Shown in pieces: positions 42,333-51,665 of a DNA stretch of 64,000 nt. The stretch covers positions 2,666,001-2,730,000 of the forward strand of contig VINJ01000001.1 of assembly GCA_013376735.1 (NCBI GenBank). The letters run 5' to 3'. Every line of letters starts with the position of its first letter. Within the stretch, counting starts at the first letter, position 1. The notes under the pieces were generated by a model. It worked only from the letters and a program-made list of their open reading frames with translations, had not been told where the DNA came from and ran no database searches. The position numbers and the translations under genes were made by a program. The stretch comes from a bacterium Scap17. Lineage in GTDB: Bacteria > Pseudomonadota > Gammaproteobacteria > Pseudomonadales > Halomonadaceae.

Positions 42333-43599
42333 GGGCCTTCTCCTCAAGCGGCTGTCGCTGAACGCGACGCGAGTGTGTGTCTGGGCGCGTGTCTGCGGAT
42401 GAGTCCTGATGCGCTTGCTCGGTAGTCGCCGCATCGCCGGGCGTCGGCGGCGCGAGACGCGAGATCAGACGCTGGTATTGCGGCAACACCGCGTGCGCGC
42501 TGTAGCGGTCAAAGCTCTGCCAGGCACCGTTCGAGAGGCGCAGCAGAAGCTCGTCATCGAACTCGAGGCGCGCCAGCTCGTGGGCAAGCTCCGCGATGAT
42601 GGCGGCATCCCCGCTGCCATCCGGTTCCGCGCTGAGCATCCCGTCGCGGCCATGTTCGATCAGCGCCAGCGGGCCGGAACGCACCGGGCGCGACAGGCAC
42701 GGCAGTCCCTCACGCTTGGCCTCGATCACGTTCATCGGCAGGCATTCGCGCTCCGAGGTCAGCAGCAGCAGGCGTGCACGCCGCAGCTCGTGGGAGACAT
42801 CCCTGAGCGCGCCGGTGAACAGCACCTGAGTGCCGGCAGGCACCGTGCTGTCGTTGGCGCCCTGGAAGACACGCAGTCCCAGCTCGTGGCACAGCGCCAG
42901 CAGACGTTCACGCTCCGGGCCGTCACCGACCACCACCAGGCGACCGCGACGGTACCCGGAATTCGCGAAGGCACGAATCGCCAGATCGAGGCGCTTGATC
43001 GGTGCCAGACGCCCGACCATCACCACATCGACCTGATGTTCGCAGCCGCTGCGTGCCTCGTCTGCCCGCTGGTCATCCAGATAATTGGGAATCACCGTCG
43101 GCGCGAGGCCACGGCGACGCCAGCATTCGGCATCGACCTCATTGAGCACCTGCAGTACGTCGAGATGGCGATAGGCTAGCTGCTTGACGATGCGCTTGGC
43201 ACGGCGGTCGTGGTGATAGGCGCTGTGCTCCTGGGCGATGATGCGCGTGCGTGGACGCGGACGCCCCTCGCCATCGACGCCACCGGTACCGCGTGCCGCC
43301 AGCTGCGCCGCCAGATGGAAGGCGAAATAACCACTGATCATCACCTCGATCCGCTCCTCCAGCATCAGGCGACGCAGATGCGTCACCCAATGGCGGAAGT
43401 TCTGGCGCGTGCCGGTGGCCGGCAGCCCGAGGGTGCGATACTCGACACCCTCCAGACGTCCCCAGTAAGGCTCGCCTTCGCGCACCGAGACCAGCGTGAC
43501 CCGGTGGCTCACGCTCAGGTCCCGCGCCAGACCATGCATCACCTTCTCGACGCCGCCACAGGCGCTGATGTCCTGAATCAACAGAGCGACATGTGCCAT
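42325..43599 (-). CDS. Glycosyltransferase family 4 protein
   Basis: GT-B fold transferase of 424 residues. The N-terminal domain begins VALLIQDISACGGVEKVMHGLARDL; the sugar-nucleotide domain contains VDVVMVGRLAPIKRLDLAIRAF, LVVVGDGPERERLLALC and LLLLTSERECLPMNVIEAKREGLPCLS with the family E-x7-E pair. ATG 43599 follows GAGGAG. The frame runs upstream through the pyruvyl-transferase gene on the same strand, but that is not coding. The first bases lie one base after that gene's stop. Confidence 0.88.
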   Translation of the reverse strand: MAHVALLIQDISACGGVEKVMHGLARDLSVSHRVTLVSVREGEPYWGRLEGVEYRTLGLPATGTRQNFRHWVTHLRRLMLEERIEVMISGYFAFHLAAQLAARGTGGVDGEGRPRPRTRIIAQEHSAYHHDRRAKRIVKQLAYRHLDVLQVLNEVDAECWRRRGLAPTVIPNYLDDQRADEARSGCEHQVDVVMVGRLAPIKRLDLAIRAFANSGYRRGRLVVVGDGPERERLLALCHELGLRVFQGANDSTVPAGTQVLFTGALRDVSHELRRARLLLLTSERECLPMNVIEAKREGLPCLSRPVRSGPLALIEHGRDGMLSAEPDGSGDAAIIAELAHELARLEFDDELLLRLSNGAWQSFDRYSAHAVLPQYQRLISRLAPPTPGDAATTEQAHQDSSADTRPDTHSRRVQRQPLEEKAHG

Positions 43600-43600
43600 A

Positions 43601-45130
43601 TCAGGCTCCTCGCACGACAGGCTCGCTGTCATGAGCGGCAGTCGCGCTGTTGTTGTCGGCAGTTGCGCTGTCGTCACCGGCAGGCGCATCCGCCGCCATG
43701 GGAGCGGCCGCCTCGGCAGTGGCTGGTTCGGGTGCCACCGGGGCCGGGAAGGCAGCGTCATTGAGCTTAAGCTCACGCTGGCCCCAGACACCGGCGCGCC
43801 CCGGTGCACGGCACAGGAAGTCACGCGTGATGTCGGCGGTGATCGCCAGCTTCTCGGCGATGACGCGCTCGGCCAGCGCCGGGAAGGCCTTGTCGGCGAC
43901 CAGCTGTTCGATATCGGCCACGATGCGTGCCGGGTCGAAGTTCTCGATGTCCTGCACGCTGTCGCCGAGACCGAAGTCACGCATGATGCCCGGCGCCTTG
44001 GGGCCACAGTAGGACAGCGCATAGACCGGCGTGCCGGACATCAGCGCGAAGATGACCGAGTGGAAGCGGGTGCCGACCAGGAACTGGGCATCGCGGTAGA
44101 GATCGACCAGCGCGTCCGGGCTCGGGTCGCCCTGCACCAGCTCGATACGCGTGGCGAGGTCTTCGCCGCCCGCCGTGGCCAAGGCCTTCTGCAGATGATC
44201 GAACACCAGCTGGGAGATGCGCTGGTCATTCTCGATATCGGTCGGGCCCAGCACGTGCGGTACCACCAGCAGGCGTTCGATGCCCAGGCGCTCGCGGGAT
44301 TCCAGCAGTGAGCGCGACAGCACCTCGACACGCTCGGCGAAGGCTTGCTGATCCAGGCCCCACCAGTCGCGCAGGGTGATAACGGCGTACGGCGAGGCCA
44401 CGCCATTCGGCGCCTTGACCGCAGCATGCTCGTCGCTGGCACGCGGGGCCATGGCGAAGGCCATGTCGGTACCCAGCAGCGCATGCGGCAGTTTCGGGTC
44501 GGCCTTCTGGGTCATGGCGTGGGTGATTTCCTCACGCGAGACCACCAGGCAATCGCTCAGGGTGCGCAGGAAGAAGCGCTCCTGGGCCGGGGTCTTGAAC
44601 GGGCCGAAGGAGTGACCCAGCAGAAGCACGCGCTTGCCGGCCTTGCGGGCCAGCATCACCGGCGCCAGATAGCCGATCAGTGCCAGCCACGAGGACAGCG
44701 TCTTCTTGAAGCTGCCGTTGTGGAAGATATGACCGCCCTTCACCACCACCAGGTCCGCGGCGTCGATGATGTCGTTGCCACTCTTGCCCTGCTTGCCGAA
44801 CATCATCTTGGCGCCCAGGCCGAGCAGCGAGGTCACGAAGCGCAGCTTGTCACGCATCGGCGGCATCAACGGCTGGCCGACGGTGACGCGTTCACGGTAG
44901 CGGCGACGGATATGGCGGAAGGGCCCGCGCTCGGTGGCGAACACCTGATCATCGATGGGCAGGATGTCGATGCGGTGGCCTTCGGCCTTGGCCACACCGG
45001 CGCCGGACACATCACTGCGGCCCTGTTCGGCATCGATCAACTGATCGAGAAAATCGATGGTGCCCATCAGGATGGCGGAGTCGCCCTTGTTGTCGTCATG
45101 CCATCCGTGCGTCATGCATATCTTGGCCAT
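43601..45130 (-). CDS. Polysaccharide pyruvyl transferase family protein
   Basis: 509 residues of the WcaK/AmsJ-like family, which adds pyruvate ketals to exopolysaccharide sugars from phosphoenolpyruvate. Visible segments are HGWHDDNKGDSAILMG at the start, LVVVKGGHIFHNGSFKKTLSSWLALIGYLAPVMLARKAGKRVLLLGHSFGP in the middle and FLVGTRFHSVIFALMSGTPVYALSYCGPKAPGIM, with the family RFHS motif. The last 50 residues are Ala-, Pro- and Asp-rich, a disordered tail not seen in most members. Pyruvate would add further negative charge to the polymer. Confidence 0.86.
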   Translation of the reverse strand: MAKICMTHGWHDDNKGDSAILMGTIDFLDQLIDAEQGRSDVSGAGVAKAEGHRIDILPIDDQVFATERGPFRHIRRRYRERVTVGQPLMPPMRDKLRFVTSLLGLGAKMMFGKQGKSGNDIIDAADLVVVKGGHIFHNGSFKKTLSSWLALIGYLAPVMLARKAGKRVLLLGHSFGPFKTPAQERFFLRTLSDCLVVSREEITHAMTQKADPKLPHALLGTDMAFAMAPRASDEHAAVKAPNGVASPYAVITLRDWWGLDQQAFAERVEVLSRSLLESRERLGIERLLVVPHVLGPTDIENDQRISQLVFDHLQKALATAGGEDLATRIELVQGDPSPDALVDLYRDAQFLVGTRFHSVIFALMSGTPVYALSYCGPKAPGIMRDFGLGDSVQDIENFDPARIVADIEQLVADKAFPALAERVIAEKLAITADITRDFLCRAPGRAGVWGQRELKLNDAAFPAPVAPEPATAEAAAPMAADAPAGDDSATADNNSATAAHDSEPVVRGA

Positions 45131-45276
45131 GCTGTTCGTCCTTCTGTCCGTAATGTCGCGATTCGCAACGCGCGATGCCTGAGGGCTGTGTCTGAATGCC
45201 CGGCATCGCCGTCATGTCATCAACCGGAAGTCACAGATGCTGACCTTCCGATTCCTGCTGCGCGCGTGAAGCCCGG

Positions 45277-46668
45277 TCAGGCTCTCGCCGCAGCGTTGTC
45301 TTCGTGTGCCTTGCCACCACGGGACAGTGATGGCTGGAAGAGGATCGCCATCGCCAGCATCACCACTTCGGCGGCGACCGGCACACACAGGAAAAGGCGG
45401 TAGAGATCGACGCCCAACAGGCTGCCGGTGTCACCGGACGCGTTGCCCAGCGAGTGATTGAGCGCCGCGATCGCAAGCCCGCCGCCGACCACCAGCGTGG
45501 CGCCGGTGCTCTGGCACAGCAGGCGCTTGCCGTTGAGGCGCAGCGCGGCCAGACGCGTGAAGGCGCAGGTGACGAAGGCGTGCACCAGATAGACCAGCGC
45601 GAAGGCGCGCAGCGTCAGGGTCAGGCGCGGGTAGGCGCCGCTCAGGAAGTGTTCCGCCAGCCACGGCGCGATCAGCGCCAGCCCTCCCGCCACCGGCAGC
45701 GCGAAGCCACTGGCGATGACCAGGTACTCCTTGAGGCGCGCATCACCGTGGGTGAGCTTGGGCAGGTAGTAGCGATACAGGCTGGTGGGGAAGACATAGA
45801 GTGCGAACACGATGGAGGTCACCACCGAGACACTGGCCACCTGAGCGGGCGCAAAGGCAAGCCCGGCCAGAATCACCCAGGCCTGCAGGTAGGCGAACGA
45901 CATCAGGTTGTTGTAGAGAAAGCCGCGACCGCGCGCGAAATCGGCCTTGCTCGGCAGGCGGCGCTGGCCCGCACGCTCTTGGCCCACGCCCTCTTGGCCA
46001 GCCGCCGCGTCGACATCGGCCCGGGCATCCGCTGCCGCATCACGCGACAGCCACATGCCCAGCGCCATCACGATGACCAGCGCGATGGCGCTGACCGTCA
46101 CGAAGGTCGGCACCGGCGCCAGGCCGAACATGCCGGCGGGGGTGGTCAGGTCAGCGCTGAACTCGGCGCCGATCACAAGCTCGACGCCCTGATGATAGAG
46201 CGCCGGGCCCGCGGCGCAGGCGACCGCGATCGCCACCGCCAGCGAGATCAGCACCGTCATCAGATTGACGCGCCCCAGACGCTCCTGACGCTGCAGGCGC
46301 GAGTTGATCATCTGCAGGCCGACCTGCTCCGCCGCGGCGCGCAGCGCACAGAAGGCGAAGATGAAGGCCGACAGGCCCAGCAGCGGCGCGATGCCGACGG
46401 CGAAGCCGATCGCCAGCAAGGCATACAGCGAGATACCGACGCCCATCCAGCGGCGCAGTGCCGCGCCGCTGGCACCATCGCGGGTGACCAGCAACACCTC
46501 ATTGCCGCCCATACGCGCCAGTACGCCCAGCAGTACCGCGTAGTTGAGAGCCAGCGCGTATTCACCGAAGGCCTCCGGCGCCACGGCACGCGCCAGCAGC
46601 AGGCCCGCCGCGGAGGACAGGCCGCGCGCCATCAGATTGAACAGCGAGAAGATCAGCGCTTCGCTCAT
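45277..46668 (-). CDS. wzx: Polysaccharide flippase, Wzx-like
   Basis: Membrane protein of 463 residues with about twelve to fourteen helices. The N-terminal helix pair FNLMARGLSSAAGLLLARAVAPEAFGEYALAL is the usual start of MOP-superfamily flippases. It should move lipid-linked repeat units across the inner membrane. It overlaps the polymerase stop by 4 bases. A charged loop near 210-245 is Asp- and Ala-rich. The sequence of Wzx proteins is poorly conserved, so context carries part of this call. Confidence 0.8.
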   Translation of the reverse strand: MSEALIFSLFNLMARGLSSAAGLLLARAVAPEAFGEYALALNYAVLLGVLARMGGNEVLLVTRDGASGAALRRWMGVGISLYALLAIGFAVGIAPLLGLSAFIFAFCALRAAAEQVGLQMINSRLQRQERLGRVNLMTVLISLAVAIAVACAAGPALYHQGVELVIGAEFSADLTTPAGMFGLAPVPTFVTVSAIALVIVMALGMWLSRDAAADARADVDAAAGQEGVGQERAGQRRLPSKADFARGRGFLYNNLMSFAYLQAWVILAGLAFAPAQVASVSVVTSIVFALYVFPTSLYRYYLPKLTHGDARLKEYLVIASGFALPVAGGLALIAPWLAEHFLSGAYPRLTLTLRAFALVYLVHAFVTCAFTRLAALRLNGKRLLCQSTGATLVVGGGLAIAALNHSLGNASGDTGSLLGVDLYRLFLCVPVAAEVVMLAMAILFQPSLSRGGKAHEDNAAARA

Positions 46669-47732
46669 GACTGGCCTCCGTTGCCGACGACCAGGGCTTC
46701 ATCGCTCAGGAAATAGAACTCGTAGTTGTTCAAGAAATCGTGGTCCTGATTGCCGGCCGCCACCTTCAGCGACATGAAGAACAGCGCCATCATCAGCGCA
46801 CCGCTGATCAGGCTGGGCAACAGCTTGTCGCGGAAATGCTCGATCACGTCACAGATGACGAAGATGGCGAACGGCAGGAAATAATAGCTGGCACGTGCCA
46901 CATGCTCACCGTAGGTGATGAACAGGGTGTAGAGCGCCACGCCGATGAACATCAGGTTGAAGGCCCAGGGGTCCAGTGACAGGCGGAAATGCTTCCACAG
47001 CACCAGAGTCCCCAGGCAGATCAACAGGTAGATGACGTAGAGCTTCTCGCCACCGCCGGAAAAATCCTCGAAATAATGCGCATAGAGGCCCAGCGCACTG
47101 AGAATGCTCTTGGCCAGCGGCCCGGACACGAAGCACAGTGGCAGCAGCCCCAGGTAGAGCCAGAACGGGTAGGCGCGGCGCAACAGCGGATAGATCACCA
47201 GCAGTGGCAGATACAGTGCCAGGGTGTAGTGGAAGCTGGTGCCGACGAGCATCAGCACCAGCGCGGGCAGCCGCATGCCGCGCTCCAGGCACGCCATCGC
47301 CAGCATGAACAGCGCAATCGCCACGTGCTGCTTCACGAACCCGAAGGCCGACAGATAGATCAGCGGCAGGCAGACGAAGAACAGCAGGCACCAGGCCAGA
47401 TTGCGACGGCTCATCACCAGTGCCGAGACGAAGCACGACACGTAGAGGATGGCGGTGATGATGAAGAACAGCTGCGGCTCGCCCCAGGCCCGCGCCATGC
47501 GTGCCAGGGCAGCAGGTGCGGGCTCGAGAAAGCTCAGGTCGACCTGCCAGGTGGCCATCTGGCGGTACGAGAAGTAGTCGTACCCTGCGTCGTAACGCAA
47601 TGCCATGAACGCCAGACACAGCCCACCGGCCAACCAGGCACCCACCATGCGGGTGCGCTCGTTGGCGGCCAGCGGCAGGATTGCCACCAGCAGGGCCATG
47701 AAGCCGACGTAATAGCCACTGACGGTCAGCAT
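46665..47732 (-). CDS. wzy: Polysaccharide polymerase, EpsG/Wzy-like
   Basis: Membrane protein of 355 residues with about ten to twelve helices and the EpsG-type pattern MALRYDAGYDYFSYRQM, followed later by FGFVKQHVAIALFMLAMACLERG and GTSFHYTLALYLPLL. It should join repeat units into the long chain. ATG 47732 lies just past the stop of the initiating transferase; the upstream extension to 47801 overlaps that gene and is not coding. Confidence 0.78.
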   Translation of the reverse strand: MLTVSGYYVGFMALLVAILPLAANERTRMVGAWLAGGLCLAFMALRYDAGYDYFSYRQMATWQVDLSFLEPAPAALARMARAWGEPQLFFIITAILYVSCFVSALVMSRRNLAWCLLFFVCLPLIYLSAFGFVKQHVAIALFMLAMACLERGMRLPALVLMLVGTSFHYTLALYLPLLVIYPLLRRAYPFWLYLGLLPLCFVSGPLAKSILSALGLYAHYFEDFSGGGEKLYVIYLLICLGTLVLWKHFRLSLDPWAFNLMFIGVALYTLFITYGEHVARASYYFLPFAIFVICDVIEHFRDKLLPSLISGALMMALFFMSLKVAAGNQDHDFLNNYEFYFLSDEALVVGNGGQS

Positions 47733-47734
47733 GC

Positions 47735-49030
47735 TCAGCGTGCCCCGAAGCCGGTCAGCATGGTCTTGATGGTACGGCCGACGATCAGCAGGTCGAGCCA
47801 CACGGAGAAGCGCTTGATGTAGTAGAAGTCGTGCTCGAGCTTCTCGCGGGTCTCGTCGGCGTCAGAGGCATAGCCCTGAGTGACCTGCGCCCAGCCGGTG
47901 ATGCCCGGGCGGACCACGTGACGGTAGTTGTAGAACGGAATCTGTTCGGCGAATTCATTCACGAACTTGACCTGCTCCGGACGCGGGCCGATCAGGCTCA
48001 TCTCGCCCTTGAGCACGTTGATGAACTGCGGCAGCTCATCGATGCGGGTCTTGCGGATCACGCGACCGATACGGGTCACGCGCATGTCGTTGGCCTGGGC
48101 GAACTGGGCACCGGTCTTCTCGCTGTCGTGGCACATGCTGCGGAACTTGAACATGCGATACGGACGACCGCCCTGGCCGACACGCTCCTGGACGAAGAAC
48201 ACGCCGCCCGGGGAATCGAGGCGGATCAACACGGCAGTCACCAGGCAGATCGGCAGCACGAACGGTGCCACGGCGAGCACGGCCAGCATGTCGAACAGAC
48301 GCTTGAACAGCTCATATTCACTGTTGGGGGCCAGCTGACCGAAACTGTTCTCACGCACCTGATCGAGCTCGACACGCCCGGTCAGCGACTCGCGGACTTC
48401 GCTGGCGTCATAGACCGGAATGCGATGCAGCACGCAGTTGGCCAGGAAACGCTGCCATTCTGCCGGCATCTCGGCTTCCAGGTCGGCAACCACACCGTTG
48501 TAGCGCTCTTCGCCCAGGTTCGGCGCACGCATCAGGTTCCAGCGTGCCCCACGGGTGGTGAACAGGCTGCGATAGTCACCGAAGGGCACCACGGCCAGCT
48601 TGCGGATGCGGGTGCGCTGCTCGGCCCAGAAGCCGATGGAGCAGATCAGCATCGCCGCCAGCCACGAGCTGCCGAGCACGATGCGGCTGAAGCGCAGATC
48701 CAGCGCGATCAGCACGCTCATCGCCAGCAGATAGCTGATGGTGATGGCCGGCAGCACGTAGGCGAAGGCCTTGGCGCCGGGGTAGCGCGACATGTGACGA
48801 ATCGCCTGCAATGCGAGCAGGAAGCCGCCGCTGGCGGCGATGACACTGTGCATGCGCATCTCGCTGACCCACGGGCGCAGGCCATTGATCAGCAGCAGCG
48901 GGACACCCACTGCCAGAATCAGACCGACGATGGCCTGACACAGCGAGTTGAACATCAGTCGCTCGTACATGCGGGAGTGGCGCTGACGCCCTTCCAGCCC
49001 GGAGCTTGCATGGTTCGTCGTGGTATTCAT
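47735..49030 (-). CDS. Initiating undecaprenyl-phosphate sugar phosphotransferase (WbaP/WcaJ-like)
   Basis: 431 residues. Four or five membrane helices in the first 130 residues precede a soluble domain and a C-terminal catalytic part: KRLFDMLAVLAVAPFVLPICLVTAVLIRLDSPGGVFFVQERVGQGGRPYRMFKFRSM, then TRIGRVIRKTRIDELPQFINVLKGEMSLIGPRPE. This is the polyprenyl glycosylphosphotransferase signature. It transfers the first sugar phosphate onto the lipid carrier, fixing the start of the repeat unit. Glucose or galactose is typical. Confidence 0.92.
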   Translation of the reverse strand: MNTTTNHASSGLEGRQRHSRMYERLMFNSLCQAIVGLILAVGVPLLLINGLRPWVSEMRMHSVIAASGGFLLALQAIRHMSRYPGAKAFAYVLPAITISYLLAMSVLIALDLRFSRIVLGSSWLAAMLICSIGFWAEQRTRIRKLAVVPFGDYRSLFTTRGARWNLMRAPNLGEERYNGVVADLEAEMPAEWQRFLANCVLHRIPVYDASEVRESLTGRVELDQVRENSFGQLAPNSEYELFKRLFDMLAVLAVAPFVLPICLVTAVLIRLDSPGGVFFVQERVGQGGRPYRMFKFRSMCHDSEKTGAQFAQANDMRVTRIGRVIRKTRIDELPQFINVLKGEMSLIGPRPEQVKFVNEFAEQIPFYNYRHVVRPGITGWAQVTQGYASDADETREKLEHDFYYIKRFSVWLDLLIVGRTIKTMLTGFGAR

Positions 49031-49228
49031 ATGCCGTTACCCCCTTGGCTTGCGTTCGTGTTGTGGTTCCGTTCATCACGCTCGGAGCCGCTGGTGTCGT
49101 CGCTCGACAGCGTGCTACCCGATGCTTCACCCGTACCGCCTCGGCTCTCGCCTCGACTGCCGATCCCCACTGCCAACGAGGCACGCAGTCTCAGACATCG
49201 GGTTCGCGGGCTCTAATGCAAGTGGCCG

Positions 49229-51592
49229 CTAACCCTTGGCGCCACTCTGGTACTGATAATCGTGATAGCTGTAGCCGTAGCTGTAGGTCGTGGTGGCCTT
49301 GCGCTCGACGGCATTGAGAATCGCGCCATCGACATGCACGCCACTGGAGGCGAAGCGCTCCAGCGCCGCTTCGATTTCCTTGGGCGAGTTATGCATGAAG
49401 CGCGTCACCATCACGCTGACCCCGCACTGCTTGCCGACGATGGCGGCATCGGTAACCGCCAGGATCGGCGGCGTATCGACGATGACCATGTCGAAGTTCG
49501 CACTGGCCCAGTCGAGGAAATCGCTGAAGCGTGACTGCAGCAGCAGCTCCGACGGGTTGGAGGGCGAGGTGCCGCGCGCCACGTAGCACAGGTTGCTCGG
49601 CGCGCCATTGGCGGCCGCCCCTTCGCCAAGCGCCGCAGCGGCGGCCTCGGACATCGCCAGACTCGGATCGGTGATGTGACGCACGATGCTGTCGCGGTCG
49701 GCCTTGCCGAGCAGGAAGTCGCTCAGGCCCGGCGCGGCGTCGCTGGGCGAGACGCCCGCCATGCTCTGATGGACATGACCACGGCGCATGTCGGCATCGA
49801 TGACCAGCACCCGGTTGCCGGCCTGGGCACAGACGGCGGCCAGGTTGGCAGACACGAAGCTCTTGCCGATGCCCGGGCTCGGGCCACAGATCATCAGGCG
49901 ATTGTCGGGGGCTTCCATCATCGCGAAGTGCAGGCTGGTGCGCAGGCCGCGCAGACCCTCGATGGAGAGATCCGCCGGGTTGCGGATCGCCAGCAGCCCC
50001 GGCGCGACGTTGTCATTGGCCGCTGTGGCGACGCCACGACCGGTGAAGCGCTTGAAGCCACGCGCCAGACGACGGTTGAGGCGTGCCTGCTCCTCGGAGA
50101 GCGGCAGGGTCGCGTGGACATTGAGCCCCAGGTCGGAAAGCTCCGACGGCGTCTCGATACCGCGATGCAGCATGGAGCGCAGCAGCACGAAGACCACCCC
50201 GAGCATGCCGCCCAGCAGGGTCGCGATCACCACGATCATCGCCTTGCGCGGGCTGATCGGATGCGGCTGAGCAACGGCCTCGTCCAGTATGCGGATATTG
50301 CCGATGGTGCTGGCCTGGGCGATGTTCATTTCCTGGGTCTTGTTGAGCAGCTGCACGTAGATCTGCTGATTGACCTCGACTTCACGCTCCAGACGCAGGA
50401 TTTCCTGCTGGGTGTCCGGCAGATCACCGACCTGCTTCTCCAGCTCCTTGCGGGTCTGCTGCAGGTCCGCACGCTTCTTGCGCAGTGCCACGTAGTTGGG
50501 GTGACTGGGGTTGAACTTGCCGGACAGCTCCGCTTCTTCCAGCTGGGTCTCGTTGATCTGGTTGTCGATATTGACCAGTTGCTCGAGCACCGACTTGGTC
50601 TCGAGATCCAGATTCACGCTATCGCTCTTGCCGCGATAGGCATTGAGACGGTTCTCGGCCACTTCGAGACGCTCACGCACCGTCGGCACCTGCTTCTTGA
50701 GAAACTCGAGCGACTTCTCGGCTTCGGCGGACTGACGTTCGATGTTCTGCTGCTTGTAGGTATCGGTGATGCGCTGCAGGGTCTGCTGGGTGCGCAGCGG
50801 GTCTTCGCCGACCAACGCCAGACCCAGCACCCCGGTTTCCTTGCCCATCTCGGCCACCGCGAAGCGCGAACGCAGCGCATTGGTCGCTTCCAGGGTCGAC
50901 TGATGCATCAACGTGAATTCAGCACCTCTGGCCGCGTCCAGTGCACTGACCTTGAGCGTCACCTCGCCCAGCGGGCCATCGAAACGTGAGGTATCGCCGA
51001 CCACACCGGTGCCCAGCGCATCGCCGTCGTACTGCAATTCGTACTCACCGCCCTCTCCCAGCGACACGAGCGTCAGCGGCACGTCATCCCAGGCCGCCGG
51101 CACTTCGAGGCTTGCCACGTCGATCGACTCGCCGGCCCAGACCATGCTGGACCCGGCAAGCCAGCTCGGACGCGTGAATTCGTGGGTACGCAGGAAGGTG
51201 CCGATCAGCGGGTACTGATACGGCTTGACCACCAGATCCAGCTGTTCCTTCTTGACCGTCTCGCCCAGCACCAGCCGTGAGGTGATGATCTGGATCTCGG
51301 ACTCGGACGGCGGCGCCTCGCCACGCAGCAGGCTGGAGACGTCACGCAGCGGATTCATGTTGCCGCCGCCCTCCTCGACCTGCACCAGCGCATCGGCCTT
51401 GTAGATCGGCGTGGCCAGCAGCGCGTAGAGCACTGCCAGCACGGTGAAGGTGCCGGTGATCAGCGCCAGCGTCAGACGGCTGTCATACAGCTGGCCCAGC
51501 ATGCGGCCGAGATCGAGACTGGTGCGCGCGGGCACGCTTGACGACTCGCTGGCCGAGGCCTGACGCGTGGTGTGGGAATTGCGGTTCGACAT
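49229..51592 (-). CDS. wzc: Polysaccharide co-polymerase tyrosine autokinase Wzc
   Basis: 787 residues. Two membrane helices (near 43-63 and 462-482) frame a periplasmic domain with long coiled coils (about 280-440). The C-terminal kinase has GPSPGIGKSFVSANLA (Walker A), VLVIDADMRRG (Walker A') and FDMVIVDTPPIL (Walker B). The tail TTTYSYGYSYHDYQY is the expected tyrosine cluster for autophosphorylation. It controls chain length and export with Wza. No Wzb-type phosphatase gene is found in this operon, though one would be expected somewhere. Confidence 0.94.
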   Translation of the reverse strand: MSNRNSHTTRQASASESSSVPARTSLDLGRMLGQLYDSRLTLALITGTFTVLAVLYALLATPIYKADALVQVEEGGGNMNPLRDVSSLLRGEAPPSESEIQIITSRLVLGETVKKEQLDLVVKPYQYPLIGTFLRTHEFTRPSWLAGSSMVWAGESIDVASLEVPAAWDDVPLTLVSLGEGGEYELQYDGDALGTGVVGDTSRFDGPLGEVTLKVSALDAARGAEFTLMHQSTLEATNALRSRFAVAEMGKETGVLGLALVGEDPLRTQQTLQRITDTYKQQNIERQSAEAEKSLEFLKKQVPTVRERLEVAENRLNAYRGKSDSVNLDLETKSVLEQLVNIDNQINETQLEEAELSGKFNPSHPNYVALRKKRADLQQTRKELEKQVGDLPDTQQEILRLEREVEVNQQIYVQLLNKTQEMNIAQASTIGNIRILDEAVAQPHPISPRKAMIVVIATLLGGMLGVVFVLLRSMLHRGIETPSELSDLGLNVHATLPLSEEQARLNRRLARGFKRFTGRGVATAANDNVAPGLLAIRNPADLSIEGLRGLRTSLHFAMMEAPDNRLMICGPSPGIGKSFVSANLAAVCAQAGNRVLVIDADMRRGHVHQSMAGVSPSDAAPGLSDFLLGKADRDSIVRHITDPSLAMSEAAAAALGEGAAANGAPSNLCYVARGTSPSNPSELLLQSRFSDFLDWASANFDMVIVDTPPILAVTDAAIVGKQCGVSVMVTRFMHNSPKEIEAALERFASSGVHVDGAILNAVERKATTTYSYGYSYHDYQYQSGAKG

Positions 51593-51665
51593 CGTTGGGT
51601 CACTCTCCTGGTGTCCTGCCCGGCCACGGCGGTGCCGGGCAGGGACGCCTTGACGACCCCTCGCC